From: Osedax frankpressi
Taxonomy: Eukaryota; Annelida; Polychaeta; Sabellida; Siboglinidae
Reading direction: 5' to 3'
Assembly: GCA_964035775.1 (NCBI GenBank)
Contig: OZ038316.1
Coordinates: 33,974,574 to 34,038,573, forward strand
DNA length: 64,000 bases
The notes below the pieces were generated by a model that worked only from the letters and a program-made list of their open reading frames with translations, was not told the origin of the DNA and ran no database searches. The translations under genes were made by a program, and so were the position numbers. Shown piece by piece: positions 1 to 15,540 of the stretch. Every line of letters starts with the position of its first letter. The stretch's first letter is position 1.

Positions 1-1629
1 ACTTTAGATGTAACTACTTTAGATGTAACTACTTTAGATGTAACTACTTTAGATGTAACTACTTTAGAGGTGAATACTTTAGAGGTGACTACTTTATAAA
101 TAACTACTTTAGATGTGACAACTTTATATGTTGCTACTTTAGATATGACTACTTTAGATATGACTACTTTAGATATGACTACTTTAGATATGACTACTTT
201 AGATATGACTACTTTAGATATGACTACTTTAGATATGACTACTTTAGATATGACTACTTTAGATATGACTACTTTAGATATGACTACTTTAGATATGACT
301 ACTTTAGATGTAACTACTTAAGATTAGACTACTTTAGATGTAACTACTTAAGATGTGACTACTTTAGATGTGACTACTTTAAAAATGACTACTTTAGATA
401 TGACTACTTTGGATATGACTACTTTAGATATGACTACTTTAGAGGTGACAACTTTATATTTAACTACTTTTGATATGACTACTTCAGATATGATTATTTT
501 AGATGCAACTACTTAAGATGTGACTACTTTAGATATGACGACTTTAGATATGACTACTTAGATATGACTACTTTAGATGTAACTACTTAAGATTAGACTA
601 CTTTAGATGTAACTACTTAAGATGTGACAACTTTAGATGTGACTACTTTAAAAATGACTACTTTAGATATGACTACTTTGGATATGACTACTTTAGATAT
701 GACTACTTTAGATGCAACTACTTAAGATGTGACTACTTTAGATATGACTACTTTAGATATGACTACTTTATATGCAACTACTTAAGATGTGACTACTTTA
801 GATATGACGACTTTAGATATGACTACTTTAGATGTGACTACTTTAGATATGACTACTTTAGGTATGACTACTTTAGAAGTTACTATTTTAGATTTAACTA
901 CTTTAGATGTAACTACTTTAGATGTAACTACTTTAGATGTAACTACTTTAGATGTAACTACTTTAGATGTAACTACTTTAGATGTAACTACTTTAGATGT
1001 AACTACTTTAGATGTAACTACTTTAGATGTAACTACTTTAGATGTAACTACTTTAGATGTAACTACTTTAGATGTAACTACTTTAGATGTAACTACTTTA
1101 GATGTAACTACTTTAGATGTAACTACTTTAGATATAACTACTTTAGATATAACTACTTTAGATGTAACTACTTTAGATGTAACTACTTTAGATGTAACTA
1201 CTTTAGAGGTGAATACTTTAGAGGTGACTACTTTATAAATAACTACTTTAGATGTGACAACTTTATATGTTGCTACTTTAGATATGACTACTTTAGATAT
1301 GACTACTTTAGATATGACTACTTTAGATATGACTACTTTAGATATGACTACTTTAGATATGACTACTTTAGATATGACTACTTTAGATATGAGTACTTTA
1401 GATATGACTACTTTAGATATGACTACTTTAGATGTAACTACTTAAGATTAGACTACTTTAGATGTAACTACTTAAGATGTGACTACTTTAGATGTGACTA
1501 CTTTAAAAATGACTACTTTAGATATGACTACTTTGGATATGACTACTTTAGATATGACTACTTTAGAGGTGACAACTTTATATTTAACTACTTTTGATAT
1601 GACTACTTCAGATATGATTATTTTAGATG
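1..1629 (+). repeat. 1.1-kb direct duplication inside the 15-bp array
   Basis: The variant order at 1-505 is repeated at about 1140-1629. Landmarks in both copies are ACTTTAGAGGTGAAT (61 and 1200), TTATAAATAACT, a run of GATATGACT units, ACTTTAAAAATGACT (376 and 1500), and ACTTCAGATATGATT. The offset is 1139 bp at the start and 1124 bp after the GATATG run, a difference of one 15-bp unit. Copy 1 has one more GATATG unit than copy 2, and copy 2 has a single GAGTACT substitution in that run. The copies diverge near 505 and 1629. Confidence 0.85.
900..1124 (+). repeat. Homogenised run of 15 identical GATGTAACT units
   Basis: Fifteen consecutive perfect ACTTTAGATGTAACT units, followed by two GATATA variants and three more perfect units. 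This contrasts with the mixed units on either side and marks a local recent expansion of one variant. Confidence 0.9.
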
Positions 1630-2629
1630 AGACTACTTTAGATGCAATTACTTTAGATGTGATTACTTTAGATATGACTACTTTAGATATGACTACTTTA
1701 GATATGACTACTTTAGATATGACTACTTTAGATGTAACTACTTAAGATGTGACTTCTTTAGATTTGACTACTTTAGAAATGACTACTTTAGATGTGACTA
1801 CTTTAGATATGACTAGTTTAGATATGACTAGTTTAGATATGACTACTTAAGATTAGACTACTTTAGATGTAACTACTTTAGATATGACTACTTTAGATAT
1901 GACTACTTTAGATGTAACTACTTAAGATGTGACTACTTTAGATATGATTACTTTAGAAATAACTACTTTAGATGTGATTACTTTAGATATGACTACTTTA
2001 GATATGACTACTTTAGATTTTACTACTTAAGAAATGACTACTTTAGATGTGACTACTTTAGATATGACTACTTTAGATATGACTATTTTAGATGTGACTA
2101 CTTTAGAGGTGACTACTTTAGATGTGACTACTTTAGATATGACTATTTAGATGTGACTACTTTTGAGGTGACTACTTTTGAGGTGACTACTTTAGATATG
2201 ACTACTTTAGATATGACTACTTTAGATGTAACTACTTAAGATGTGACTACTTTAGGTGTAACTACTTAAGATGTGACTACTTTAGATGTGACTACTTTAA
2301 AAATGACTACTTTAGATATGACTACTTTGGATATGACTACTTTAGATATGACTACTTTAGATGCAACTACTTAAGATGTGACTACTTTAGATATGACGAC
2401 TTTAGATATGACTACTTAGATATGACTACTTTAGATGTAACTACTTAAGATTAGACTACTTTAGATGTAACTACTTAAGATGTGACAACTTTAGATGTGA
2501 CTACTTTAAAAATGACTACTTTAGATATGACTACTTTGGATATGACTACTTTAGATATGACTACTTTAGATGCAACTACTTAAGATATGACTACTTTAGA
2601 TGTGACTACTTTAGATATGACTACTTTAG
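1630..2629 (+). repeat. Mixed 15-bp units between the left duplication and the A modules
   Basis: Tandem 15-bp units with many variants and scattered CTTAAG units. It holds a one-base-short unit near 2148 and local re-use of the same variant strings seen at 480-800. I see no non-satellite insert. Confidence 0.85.
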
Positions 2630-5600
2630 ATGCAACTACTTAAGATGTGACTACTTTAGATATGACGACTTTAGATATGACTACTTTAGATATGACTACT
2701 TTAGATGTAACTACTTAATATTAGACTACTTTAGATGTAACTACTTAAGATGTGACTACTTTAGATGTGACTACTTTAAAAATGACTTATTTAGATATGA
2801 CGACTTTAGATATGACTACTTTAGATATGACTACTTTAGATGTAACTACTTAAGATTAGACTACTTTAGATGTAACTACTTAAGATTAGACTACTTTAGA
2901 TATGACTACTTTAGATGCAACTACTTAAGATGTGACTACTTTAGATATGACTACTCTAGATATGACTACTTTAGATATGACTACTTTAGATATTACTACT
3001 TTAGATATGACTACTTTAGAGGTGACTACTTTATATTTAACTACTTTTGATAATGACTACTTTAGATATGACTACTTTAGATATGACTATTTTAGATATG
3101 ACTACTTTAGATATGACTACTTTAGATATGACTACTTTAGATATGACTACTTTAGATGTAACTACTTAAGATGTGACTACTTTAGATGTAACTACTTTAA
3201 AAATGACTACTTTAGATAGACTACTTTGGATATGACTACTTTAGATATGAATACTTTGGATATGACTACTTTAGATATGACTACTTTAGATGCAACTACT
3301 TAAGATGTGACTACTTTAGATATAACTACTTTAGATATGACTACTTAAGATGTGACTACTTTAGATGTGACTACTTAAGATGTGACTACTTAAGATTAGA
3401 CTACTTTTGATGTAACTACTTAAGATGTGACTACTTTAGATATGACTACTTTAGATATGACTACTTTAGATATGACTACTTTAGATATTACTACTTTAGA
3501 TATGACTACTTTAGAGGTGACTACTTTAGATATGACTACTTTAGATATAACTACTTTAGATGTAACTACTTTATATGTACTTTCTTTAGATGCGACTACT
3601 TTAGATGTGACTACTTTTGATATGACTACTTTATAAATAACTACTTTAGATATGACTACTCTAGATGCGACTACTTTAGATATGACTACTTTAGATATGA
3701 CTACTTTAGATATGACTACTTTAGATATGACTACTTTAGATATGATTACTTTATATTTAACTACTTTTGATATGACTACTTTAGATGTGACTACTTTAGA
3801 TATGACTACTTTAGATATGATTACTTTATATTTAACTACTTTTGATATGACTACTTTAGATGTGACTACTTTAGATGTGACTACTTAAGATGTGACTACT
3901 TTAGATATGACTACTTTAGATATGACTACTTTAGATGTAACTACTTAAGATTAGACTACTTTAGATATAACTACTTAAGATGTGACTACTTTAGATGTGA
4001 CTACTTTAAAAATGACTACTTTAGATATGATTACTTTGGATATGACTACTTTATATATGACTACTTTAGATGTAACTACTTAAGATTAGACTACTTTAGA
4101 TATAACTACTTAAGATGTGACTACTTTAGATGTGACTACTTTAAAAATGACTACTTTAGATATGATTACTTTGGATATGACTACTTTATATATGACTACT
4201 TTAGATGCAACTACTTAAGATGTGACTACTTTAGATATGACTACTTTAGATATGACTACTTTAGATATGACTACTTTAGATATGACTACTTTAGATATGA
4301 CTACTTTAGATATGACTACTTTAGATATTACTACTTTAGATATGACTACTTTAGAGGTGACTACTTTATATTTAACTACTTTAGATATGACTACTTTAGA
4401 TGTAACTACTTAAGATTAGACTACTTTAGATATAACTACTTAAGATGTGACTACTTTAGATGTGACTACTTTAAAAATGACTACTTTAGATATGATTACT
4501 TTGGATATGACTACTTTATATATGACTACTTTAGATATAACTACTTTAGATATGACTATTTTAGATATGACTATTTTAGATATGACTACTTTAGATATGA
4601 CTACTTTAGATATGACTACTTTAGATATGACTACTTTAGAGGTGACTACTTTATATTTAACTACTTTTGATAATGACTACTTTAGATATAACTACTTTAG
4701 ATAGACTACTTTGGATATGACTACTTTAGATATGAATACTTTGTATATGACTACTTAAGATGTGACTACTTTAGGTGTAACTACTTAAGATGTGACTACT
4801 TTAGAAATGACTACTTTAGATATAACTACTTTAGATATGACTATTTTAGATATGACTACTTAAGATATGAATACTTTAGAGGTGACTACTTTAGATATGA
4901 CTACTTTAGATATGACTACTTTAAATGTAACTATTTTATATGTACCTTCTTTAGATGCGACTACTTTAGATGTGACTACTTTAGATGTGACTACTTTTGA
5001 TATGACTACTTTATAAATAACTACTTTAGATATGACTACTCTAGATGCGACTACTTTAGATATGACTACTTTAGATATGACTACTTTAGATATGACTACT
5101 TTAGATATGACTACTTTAGATATGACTACTTTAGATATGACTACTTTAGATATGACTACTTTAGATATGACTACTTTAGATATGACTACTTTAGATATGA
5201 TTACTTTATATTGAACTACTTTTGATATGACTACTTTAGATGTGACTACTTTAGATGTGACTACTTTAAATATGACTACTTTAGATATGACTACTTTAGA
5301 TGTGACTACTTTAGAGGTGACTACATTATATATGACTACTTTAGAAGTGACTACCTTAGAGGTGAATACATTATATTTAACTACTTTTGATATGACTACT
5401 TTAGATATGACTACTTTAGAGGTGACTACTTTAGATATGACTACTTTTGATATGGCTACTTTAGATATGGCTACTTTAGATATGGCTACTTTAGATATGA
5501 ATACTTTAGATATGACTACTTTAGATATAGCTACTTTAGATGTGAATACTTTAGATATGACTACCTTAATGATGAATACTTTAGATATGACTACTTTATA

Positions 5601-7037
5601 AATAACTACTTTAGATAATGTCTACTCTAGATGCGACTTCTTTAGATATGGCTACTTTAGATATGGCTACTTTAGATGTGACTACTTGAGATTTGACTAC
5701 TTTAGAAATGACTACTTTAGATGTGACTACTATAGATATGACTACTTTAGATGTGATTACTTTATATTTAACTACTTTTGATATGACTACTTTAGATGTG
5801 ACTACTTTAGATGTGACTACTTTAGATGTGACTACTTTAAATATGACAACTTTAGATATGACTACTTTAGATATGACTACTTTAGAGGTGACTACTTTAG
5901 AGGTGACTACTTTAGATATGACTACTTTAGATGCAACTACTTAAGATGTGACTACTTTAGATATGACTACTTTAGATAGACTACTTTGGATATGACTACT
6001 TTAGATATGACTACTTTGGATATGACTACTTTAGATATGACTTCTTTAGATGCAACTACTTAAGATGTGACTACTTTAGATATGACTACTTTAGATATGA
6101 CTACTTAAGATGTGACTACTTTAGATGTGACTACTTAAGATGTGACTACTTTAGGTGTAACTACTTAAGATGTAACTACCTTAGAAATGACTACTTTAGA
6201 TATAACTACTTTAGATATGACTATTTTAGATATGACTACTTAAGATTAGATTACTTTATATGTAACTACTTAAGATGTGACTACTTTAGATATGACTACT
6301 TTAGATATGACTACTTTAGATATGACTACTTTAGATATGACTACTTTAGATATTACTACTTTAGATGTAACTACTTTAGATGTGACTACTTTAGATGTGA
6401 CTACTTTTGATATGACTACTTTATAAATAACTACTTTAGATATGATTACTTTATATTTAACTACTTTTGATATGACTACTTTAGATGTGACTACTTTAGA
6501 TATGACTACTTTAGATATGACTACTTTAGATATGACTACTTTAGATATGATTACTTTATATTTATCTACTTTTGATATGACTACTTTAGATGTGACTACT
6601 TTAGAGGTGACTACTTTATATATGACTACTTTAGATGTGACTACTTTAGATATGACTACTTTAGATTTAATTACTTAAGATGTGACTATTTTAGATATGA
6701 CTACTTTAGATATGACTACTTTAGATGTTACTACTTAAGATGTGACTACTTTAGATGTGACAACTTTAGATACGACTACTTTAGATATGACTACTTTAGA
6801 TATGACTACTTTAGATATGACTACTTACGATTAGACCTCTTTAGATGTAACTACTTAAGATGTGACTACTTTAGATGTGACTACTTTAGAAATGACTACT
6901 TTAGATATGACTACTTTATATTTAATTACTTTTGATATATCTAATTTAGATATGATAATTTAGATGTGACTACTTTAGAGGTGACTACTTTAGATATGAC
7001 TACTTTAGAGGTGACTACTTTAGATGTGACTACTTTA
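2630..7037 (+). repeat. Higher-order module A, copy 1 (about 4.4 kb)
   Basis: First of three large modules in the 15-bp array, defined by a shared order of rare variants. Landmarks are ACTTAATATTAGACT (about 2712), a block with TTATATGTACTTTCT (about 3570), TACCTTAATGATGAA (about 5560), the GATATGGCT cluster (about 5450-5480), and a phase-breaking GATAATTTAGATGTG near 6955. It carries one more internal tandem duplication than copy 2: the string with AAAATG, GATTACTTTGG and TTATATATG occurs three times between about 4000 and 4520. Confidence 0.85.
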
Positions 7038-10000
7038 GATGCAACTACTTAAGATGTGACTACTTTAGATATGACGACTTTAGATATGACTACTTTAGAT
7101 ATGACTACTTTAGATGTAACTACTTAATATTAGACTACTTTAGATGTAACTACTTAAGATGTGACTACTTTAGATGTGACTACTTTAAAAATGACTTATT
7201 TAGATATGACGACTTTAGATATGACTACTTTAGATATGACTACTTTAGATATAACTACTTACGATTAGACCTCTTTAGATGTAACTACTTAAGATGTGAC
7301 TACTTTAGATGTGACTACTTTAAAAATGACTACTTTAGATAGACTACTTTGGATATGACTACTTTAGATATGAATACTTTGGATATGACTACTTTAGATA
7401 TGACTACTTTAGATGCAACTACTTAAGATGTGACTACTTTAGATATAACTACTTTAGATATGACTACTTAAGATGTGACTACTTTAGATGTGACTACTTA
7501 AGATGTGACTACTTAAGATTAGACTACTTTAGATGTAACTACTTAAGATGTGACTACTTTAGATATGACTACTTTAGATATGACTACTTTAGATATGACT
7601 ACTTTAGATATTACTACTTTAGATATGACTACTTTAGAGGTGACTACTTTAGATATGACTACTTTAGATATAACTACTTTAGATGTAACTACTTTATATG
7701 TACTTTCTTTAGATGCGACTACTTTAGATGTGACTACTTTTGATATGACTACTTTATAAATAACTACTTTAGATATGACTACTCTAGATGCGACTACTTT
7801 AGATATGACTACTTTAGATATGACTACTTTAGATATGACTACTTTAGATATGATTACTTTATATTTAACTACTTTTGATATGACTACTTTAGATGTGACT
7901 ACTTTAGATGTGACTACTTAAGATGTGACTACTTTAGATATGACTACTTTAGATATGACTACTTTAGATATGACTACTTTAGATGCAACTACTTAAGATG
8001 TGATTACTTTAGATATGACTACTTTAGATGCAACTACTTAAGATGTGACTACTTTAGATATGACGACTTTAGATATGACTACTTTAGATATGACTACTTT
8101 AGATGTAACTACTTAAGATTAGACTACTTTAGATATAACTACTTAAGATGTGACTACTTTAGATGTGACTACTTTAAAAATGACTACTTTAGATATGATT
8201 ACTTTGGATATGACTACTTTATATATGACTACTTTAGATGCAACTACTTAAGATGTGACTACTTTAGATATGACTACTTTAGGTATGACTACTTTAGATA
8301 TGACTACTTTAGATATGACTACTTTAGATATGACTACTTTAGATATGACTACTTTAGATATTACTACTTTAGATATGACTACTTTAGAGGTGACTACTTT
8401 ATATTTAACTACTTTTGATAATGACTACTTTAGATATAACTACTTTAGATATGACTATTTTAGATATGACTATTTTAGATATGACTACTTTAGATATGAC
8501 TACTTTAGATATGACTACTTTAGATATGACTACTTTAGAGGTGACTACTTTATATTTAACTACTTTTGATAATGACTACTTTAGATATAACTACTTTAGA
8601 TAGACTACTTTGGATATGACTACTTTAGATATGAATACTTTGTATATGACTACTTAAGATGTGACTACTTTAGGTGTAACTACTTAAGATGTGACTACTT
8701 TAGAAATGACTACTTTAGATATAACTACTTTAGATATGACTATTTTAGATATGACTACTTAAGATATGAATACTTTAGAGGTGACTACTTTAGATATGAC
8801 TACTTTAGATATGACTACTTTAAATGTAACTATTTTATATGTACCTTCTTTAGATGCGACTACTTTAGATGTGACTACTTTAGATGTGACTACTTTTGAT
8901 ATGACTACTTTATAAATAACTACTTTAGATATGACTACTCTAGATGCGACTACTTTAGATATGACTACTTTAGATATGACTACTTTAGATATGACTACTT
9001 TAGATATGACTACTTTAGATATGACTACTTTAGATATGACTACTTTAGATATGACTACTTTAGATATGACTACTTTAGATATGACTACTTTAGATATGAC
9101 TACTTTAGATATGACTACTTTAGATATGATTACTTTATATTGAACTACTTTTGATATGACTACTTTAGATGTGACTACTTTAGATGTGACTACTTTAAAT
9201 ATGACTACTTTAGATATGACTACTTTAGATGTGACTACTTTAGAGGTGACTACATTATATATGACTACTTTAGAAGTGACTACCTTAGAGGTGAATACAT
9301 TATATTTAACTACTTTTGATATGACTACTTTAGATATGACTGCTTTAGATATGACTACTTTAGAGGTGACTACTTTAGATATGACTACTTTTGATATGGC
9401 TACTTTAGATATGGCTACTTTAGATATGGCTACTTTAGATATGAATACTTTAGATATGACTACTTTAGATATAGCTACTTTAGATGTGAATACTTTAGAT
9501 ATGACTACCTTAATGATGAATACTTTAGATATGACTACTTTATAAATAACTACTTTAGATAATGTCTACTCTAGATGCGACTTCTTTAGATATGGCTACT
9601 TTAGATATGGCTACTTTAGATGTGACTACTTGAGATTTGACTACTTTAGAAATGACTACTTTAGATGTGACTACTATAGATATGACTACTTTAGATGTGA
9701 TTACTTTATATTTAACTACTTTTGATATGACTACTTTAGATGTGACTACTTTAGATGTGACTACTTTAGATGTGACTACTTTAAATATGACAACTTTAGA
9801 TATGACTACTTTAGATATGACTACTTTAGAGGTGACTACTTTAGAGGTGACTACTTTAGATATGACTACTTTAGATGCAACTACTTAAGATGTGACTACT
9901 TTAGATATGACTACTTTAGATAGACTACTTTGGATATGACTACTTTAGATATGACTACTTTGGATATGACTACTTTAGATATGACTTCTTTAGATGCAAC

Positions 10001-10951
10001 TACTTAAGATGTGACTACTTTAGATATGACTACTTTAGATATGACTACTTAAGATGTGACTACTTTAGATGTGACTACTTAAGATGTGACTACTTTAGGT
10101 GTAACTACTTAAGATGTAACTACCTTAGAAATGACTACTTTAGATATAACTACTTTAGATATGACTATTTTAGATATGACTACTTAAGATTAGATTACTT
10201 TATATGTAACTACTTAAGATGTGACTACTTTAGATATGACTACTTTAGATATGACTACTTTAGATATGACTACTTTAGATATGACTACTTTAGATATGAC
10301 TACTTTAGATATTACTACTTTAGATGTAACTACTTTAGATGTGACTACTTTAGATGTGACTACTTTTGATATGACTACTTTATAAATAACTACTTTAGAT
10401 ATGATTACTTTATATTTAACTACTTTTGATATGACTACTTTAGATGTGACTACTTTAGATATGACTACTTTAGATATGACTACTTTAGATATGATTACTT
10501 TATATTTATCTACTTTTGATATGACTACTTTAGATGTGACTACTTTAGAGGTGACTACTTTATATATGACTACTTTAGATGTGACTACTTTAGATATGAC
10601 TACTTTAGATTTAATTACTTAAGATGTGACTATTTTAGATATGACTACTTTAGATATGACTACTTTAGATGTTACTACTTAAGATGTGACTACTTTAGAT
10701 GTGACAACTTTAGATACGACTACTTTAGATATGACTACTTACGATTAGACCTCTTTAGATGTAACTACTTAAGATGTGACTACTTTAGATGTGACTACTT
10801 TAGAAATGACTACTTTAGATATGACTACTTTATATTTAATTACTTTTGATATATCTAATTTAGATATGATAATTTAGATGTGACTACTTTAGAGGTGACT
10901 ACTTTAGATATGACTACTTTAGAGGTGACTACTTTAGATGTGACTACTTTA
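7038..10951 (+). repeat. Higher-order module A, copy 2 (about 3.9 kb)
   Basis: It repeats the landmark order of copy 1: ACTTAATATTAGACT at about 7121, the TTATATGTACTTTCT block near 7690, the GATATGGCT cluster near 9400, TACCTTAATGATGAA near 9505, and the phase-breaking GATAATTTAGATGTG near 10870. Offsets to copy 1 are 4409 bp at the first landmark and 3916 bp at the last, so copy 2 has lost about 0.5 kb of internal repeats. Where aligned, the two look nearly identical apart from unit gains and losses and a rare substitution (GACTGCT near 9340). Confidence 0.85.
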
Positions 10952-13900
10952 GATGCAACTACTTAAGATGTGACTACTTTAGATATGACGACTTTAGATA
11001 TGACTACTTTAGATATGACTACTTTAGATGTAACTACTTAATATTAGACTACTTTAGATGTAACTACTTAAGATGTGACTACTTTAGATGTGACTACTTT
11101 AAAAATGACTTATTTAGATATGACGACTTTAGATATGACTACTTTAGATATGACTACTTTAGATATAACTACTTACGATTAGACCTCTTTAGATGTAACT
11201 ACTTAAGATGTGACTACTTTAGATGTGACTACTTTAGATACGACTACTTTAGATATGACTACTTTAGATATGACTACTTTAGATATGACTACTTACGATT
11301 AGACCTCTTTAGATGTAACTACTTAAGATGTGACTACTTTAGATGTGACTACTTTAGAAATGACTACTTTAGATATGACTACTTTATATTTAATTACTTT
11401 AGATATGACTACTTTAGATGCAACTACTTAAGATGTGACTACTTTAGATATGACGACTTTAGATATGACTACTTTAGATGTGACTACTTTAGATATGACT
11501 ACTTTAGATGCAACTACTTAAGATGTGACTACTTTAGATATGACGACTTTAGATATGACTACTTTAGATATGACTACTTTAGATATGACTACTTTAGATG
11601 TAACTACTTAAGATTAGACTACTTTAGATGTAACTACTTAAGATTAGACTACTTTAGATATGACTACTTTAGATGCAACTACTTAAGATGTGACTACTTT
11701 AGATATGACTACTCTAGATATGACTACTTTAGATATGACTACTTTAGATATTACTACTTTAGATATGACTACTTTAGAGGTGACTACTTTATATTTAACT
11801 ACTTTTGATAATGACTACTTTAGATATGACTACTTTAGATATGACTATTTTAGATATGACTACTTTAGATATGACTACTTTAGATATGACTACTTTAGAT
11901 ATGACTACTTTAGATGTAACTACTTAAGATGTGACTACTTTAGATGTAACTACTTTAAAAATGACTACTTTAGATAGACTACTTTGGATATGACTACTTT
12001 AGATATGAATACTTTGGATATGACTACTTTAGATATGACTACTTTAGATGCAACTACTTAAGATGTGACTACTTTAGATATAACTACTTTAGATATGACT
12101 ACTTAAGATGTGACTACTTTAGATGTGACTACTTAAGATGTGACTACTTAAGATTAGACTACTTTAGATGTAACTACTTAAGATGTGACTACTTTAGATA
12201 TGACTACTTTAGATATGACTACTTTAGATATGACTAATTTAGATATTACTACTTTAGATATGACTACTTTAGAGGTGACTACTTTAGATATGACTACTTT
12301 AGATATGACTACTTTAGATGTAACTACTTTATATGTACTTTCTTTAGATGCGACTACTTTAGATGTGACTACTTTTGATATGACTACTTTATAAATAACT
12401 ACTTTAGATATGACTACTCTAGATGCGACTACTTTAGATATGACTACTTTAGATATGACTACTTTAGATATGACTACTTTAGATATGATTACTTTATATT
12501 TAACTACTTTTGATATGACTACTTTAGATGTGACTACTTTAGATGTGACTACTTAAGATGTGACTACTTTAGATATGACTACTTTAGATATGACTACTTT
12601 AGATGCAACTACTTAAGATGTGATTACTTTAGATATGACTACTTTAGATGCAACTACTTAAGATGTGACTACTTTAGATATGACGACTTTAGATATGACT
12701 ACTTTAGATATGACTACTTTAGATGTAACTACTTAAGATTAGACTACTTTAGATATAACTACTTAAGATGTGACTACTTTAGATGTGACTACTTTAAAAA
12801 TGACTACTTTAGATATGATTACTTTGGATATGACTACTTTATATATGACTACTTTAGATGCAACTACTTAAGATGTGACTACTTTAGATATGACTACTTT
12901 AGATATGACTACTTTAGATATGACTACTTTAGATATGACTACTTTAGATATGACTACTTTAGATATGACTACTTTAGATATTACTACTTTAGATATGACT
13001 ACTTTAGAGGTGACTACTTTATATTTAACTACTTTTGATAATGACTACTTTAGATATAACTACTTTAGATATGACTATTTTAGATATGACTATTTTAGAT
13101 ATGACTACTTTAGATATGACTACTTTAGATATGACTACTTTAGATATGACTACTTTAGAGGTGACTACTTTATATTTAACTACTTTTGATAATGACTACT
13201 TTAGATATAACTACTTTAGATAGACTACTTTGGATATGACTACTTTAGATATGAATACTTTGTATATGACTACTTAAGATGTGACTACTTTAGGTGTAAC
13301 TACTTAAGATGTGACTACTTTAGAAATGACTACTTTAGATATAACTACTTTAGATATGACTATTTTAGATATGACTACTTAAGATATGAATACTTTAGAG
13401 GTGACTACTTTAGATATGACTACTTTAGATATGACTACTTTAAATGTAACTATTTTATATGTACCTTCTTTAGATGCGACTACTTTAGATGTGACTACTT
13501 TAGATGTGACTACTTTTGATATGACTACTTTATAAATAACTACTTTAGATATGACTACTCTAGATGCGACTACTTTAGATATGACTACTTTAGATATGAC
13601 TACTTTAGATATGACTACTTTAGATATGACTACTTTAGATATGACTACTTTAGATATGACTACTTTAGATATGATTACTTTATATTGAACTACTTTTGAC
13701 ATGACTACTTTAGATGTGACTACTTTAGATGTGACTACTTTAAATATGACTACTTTAGATATGACTACTTTAGATGTGACTACTTTAGAGGTGACTACAT
13801 TATATATGACTACTTTAGAAGTGACTACCTTAGAGGTGAATACATTATATTTAACTACTTTTGATATGACTACTTTAGATATGACTGCTTTAGATATGAC

Positions 13901-15540
13901 TACTTTAGAGGTGACTACTTTAGATATGACTACTTTTGATATGGCTACTTTAGATATGGCTACTTTAGATATGGCTACTTTAGATATGAATACTTTAGAT
14001 ATGACTACTTTAGATATAGCTACTTTAGATGTGAATACTTTAGATATGACTACCTTAATGATGAATACTTTAGATATGACTACTTTATAAATAACTACTT
14101 TAGATAATGTCTACTCTAGATGCGACTTCTTTAGATATGGCTACTTTAGATATGGCTACTTTAGATGTGACTACTTGAGATTTGACTACTTTAGAAATGA
14201 CTACTTTAGATGTGACTACTATAGATATAATTACTTTAGATATGATTACTTTATATTTAACTACTTTTGATATGACTACTTTAGATGTGACTACTTTAGA
14301 TGTGACTACTTTAGATGTGACTACTTTAAATATGACAACTTTAGATATGACTACTTTAGATATGACTACTTTAGAGGTGACTACTTTAGAGGTGACTACT
14401 TTAGATATGACTACTTTAGATGCAACTACTTAAGATGTGACTACTTTAGATATGACTACTTTAGATAGACTACTTTGGATATGACTACTTTAGATATGAC
14501 TACTTTGGATATGACTACTTTAGATATGACTTCTTTAGATGCAACTACTTAAGATGTGACTACTTTAGATATGACTACTTTAGATATGACTACTTAAGAT
14601 GTGACTACTTTAGATGTGACTACTTAAGATGTGACTACTTTAGGTGTAACTACTTAAGATGTAACTACCTTAGAAATGACTACTTTAGATATAACTACTT
14701 TAGATATGACTATTTTAGATATGACTACTTAAGCTTAGATTACTTTATATGTAACTACTTAAGATGTGACTACTTTAGATATGACTACTTTAGATATGAC
14801 TACTTTAGATATGACTACTTTAGATATTACTACTTTAGATGTAACTACTTTAGATGTGACTACTTTAGATGTGACTACTTTTGATATGACTACTTTATAA
14901 ATAACTACTTTAGATATGATTACTTTATATTTAACTACTTTTGATATGACTACTTTAGATGTGACTACTTTAGATATGACTACTTTAGATATGACTACTT
15001 TAGATATGACTACTTTAGATATGATTACTTTATATTTATCTACTTTTGATATGACTACTTTAGATGTGACTACTTTAGAGGTGACTACTTTATATATGAC
15101 TACTTTAGATGTGACTACTTTAGATATGACTACTTTAGATGTAATTACTTAAGATGTGACTTTTTAGATATGACTACTTTAGATATGACTACTTTAGATG
15201 TTACTACTTAAGATGTGACTACTTTAGATGTGACAACTTTAGATACGACTACTTTAGATATGACTACTTTAGATATGACTACTTTAGATATGACTACTTA
15301 CGATTAGACCTCTTTAGATGTAACTACTTAAGATGTGACTACTTTAGATGTGACTACTTTAGAAATGACTACTTTAGATATGACTACTTTATATTTAATT
15401 ACTTTTGATATATCTAATTTAGATATGATAATTTAGATGTGACTACTTTAGAGGTGACTACTTTAGATATGACTACTTTAGAGGTGACTACTTTAGATGT
15501 GACTACTTTAGATGTGACTACTTTAGATGTGATTACATTA
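10952..15540 (+). repeat. Higher-order module A, copy 3 (about 4.6 kb)
   Basis: Third copy with the same landmark order: ACTTAATATTAGACT at about 11035, TTATATGTACTTTCT near 12330, the GATATGGCT cluster near 13945, TACCTTAATGATGAA near 14050, and GATAATTTAGATGTG near 15430. Compared with copy 2 it carries extra sequence around 11220-11640, made of repeated strings from the same module. It has private changes such as GATATAATT near 14225 and a GACTTTTTAG unit near 15158. At its end it runs into the first B-type sequence. Confidence 0.85.
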
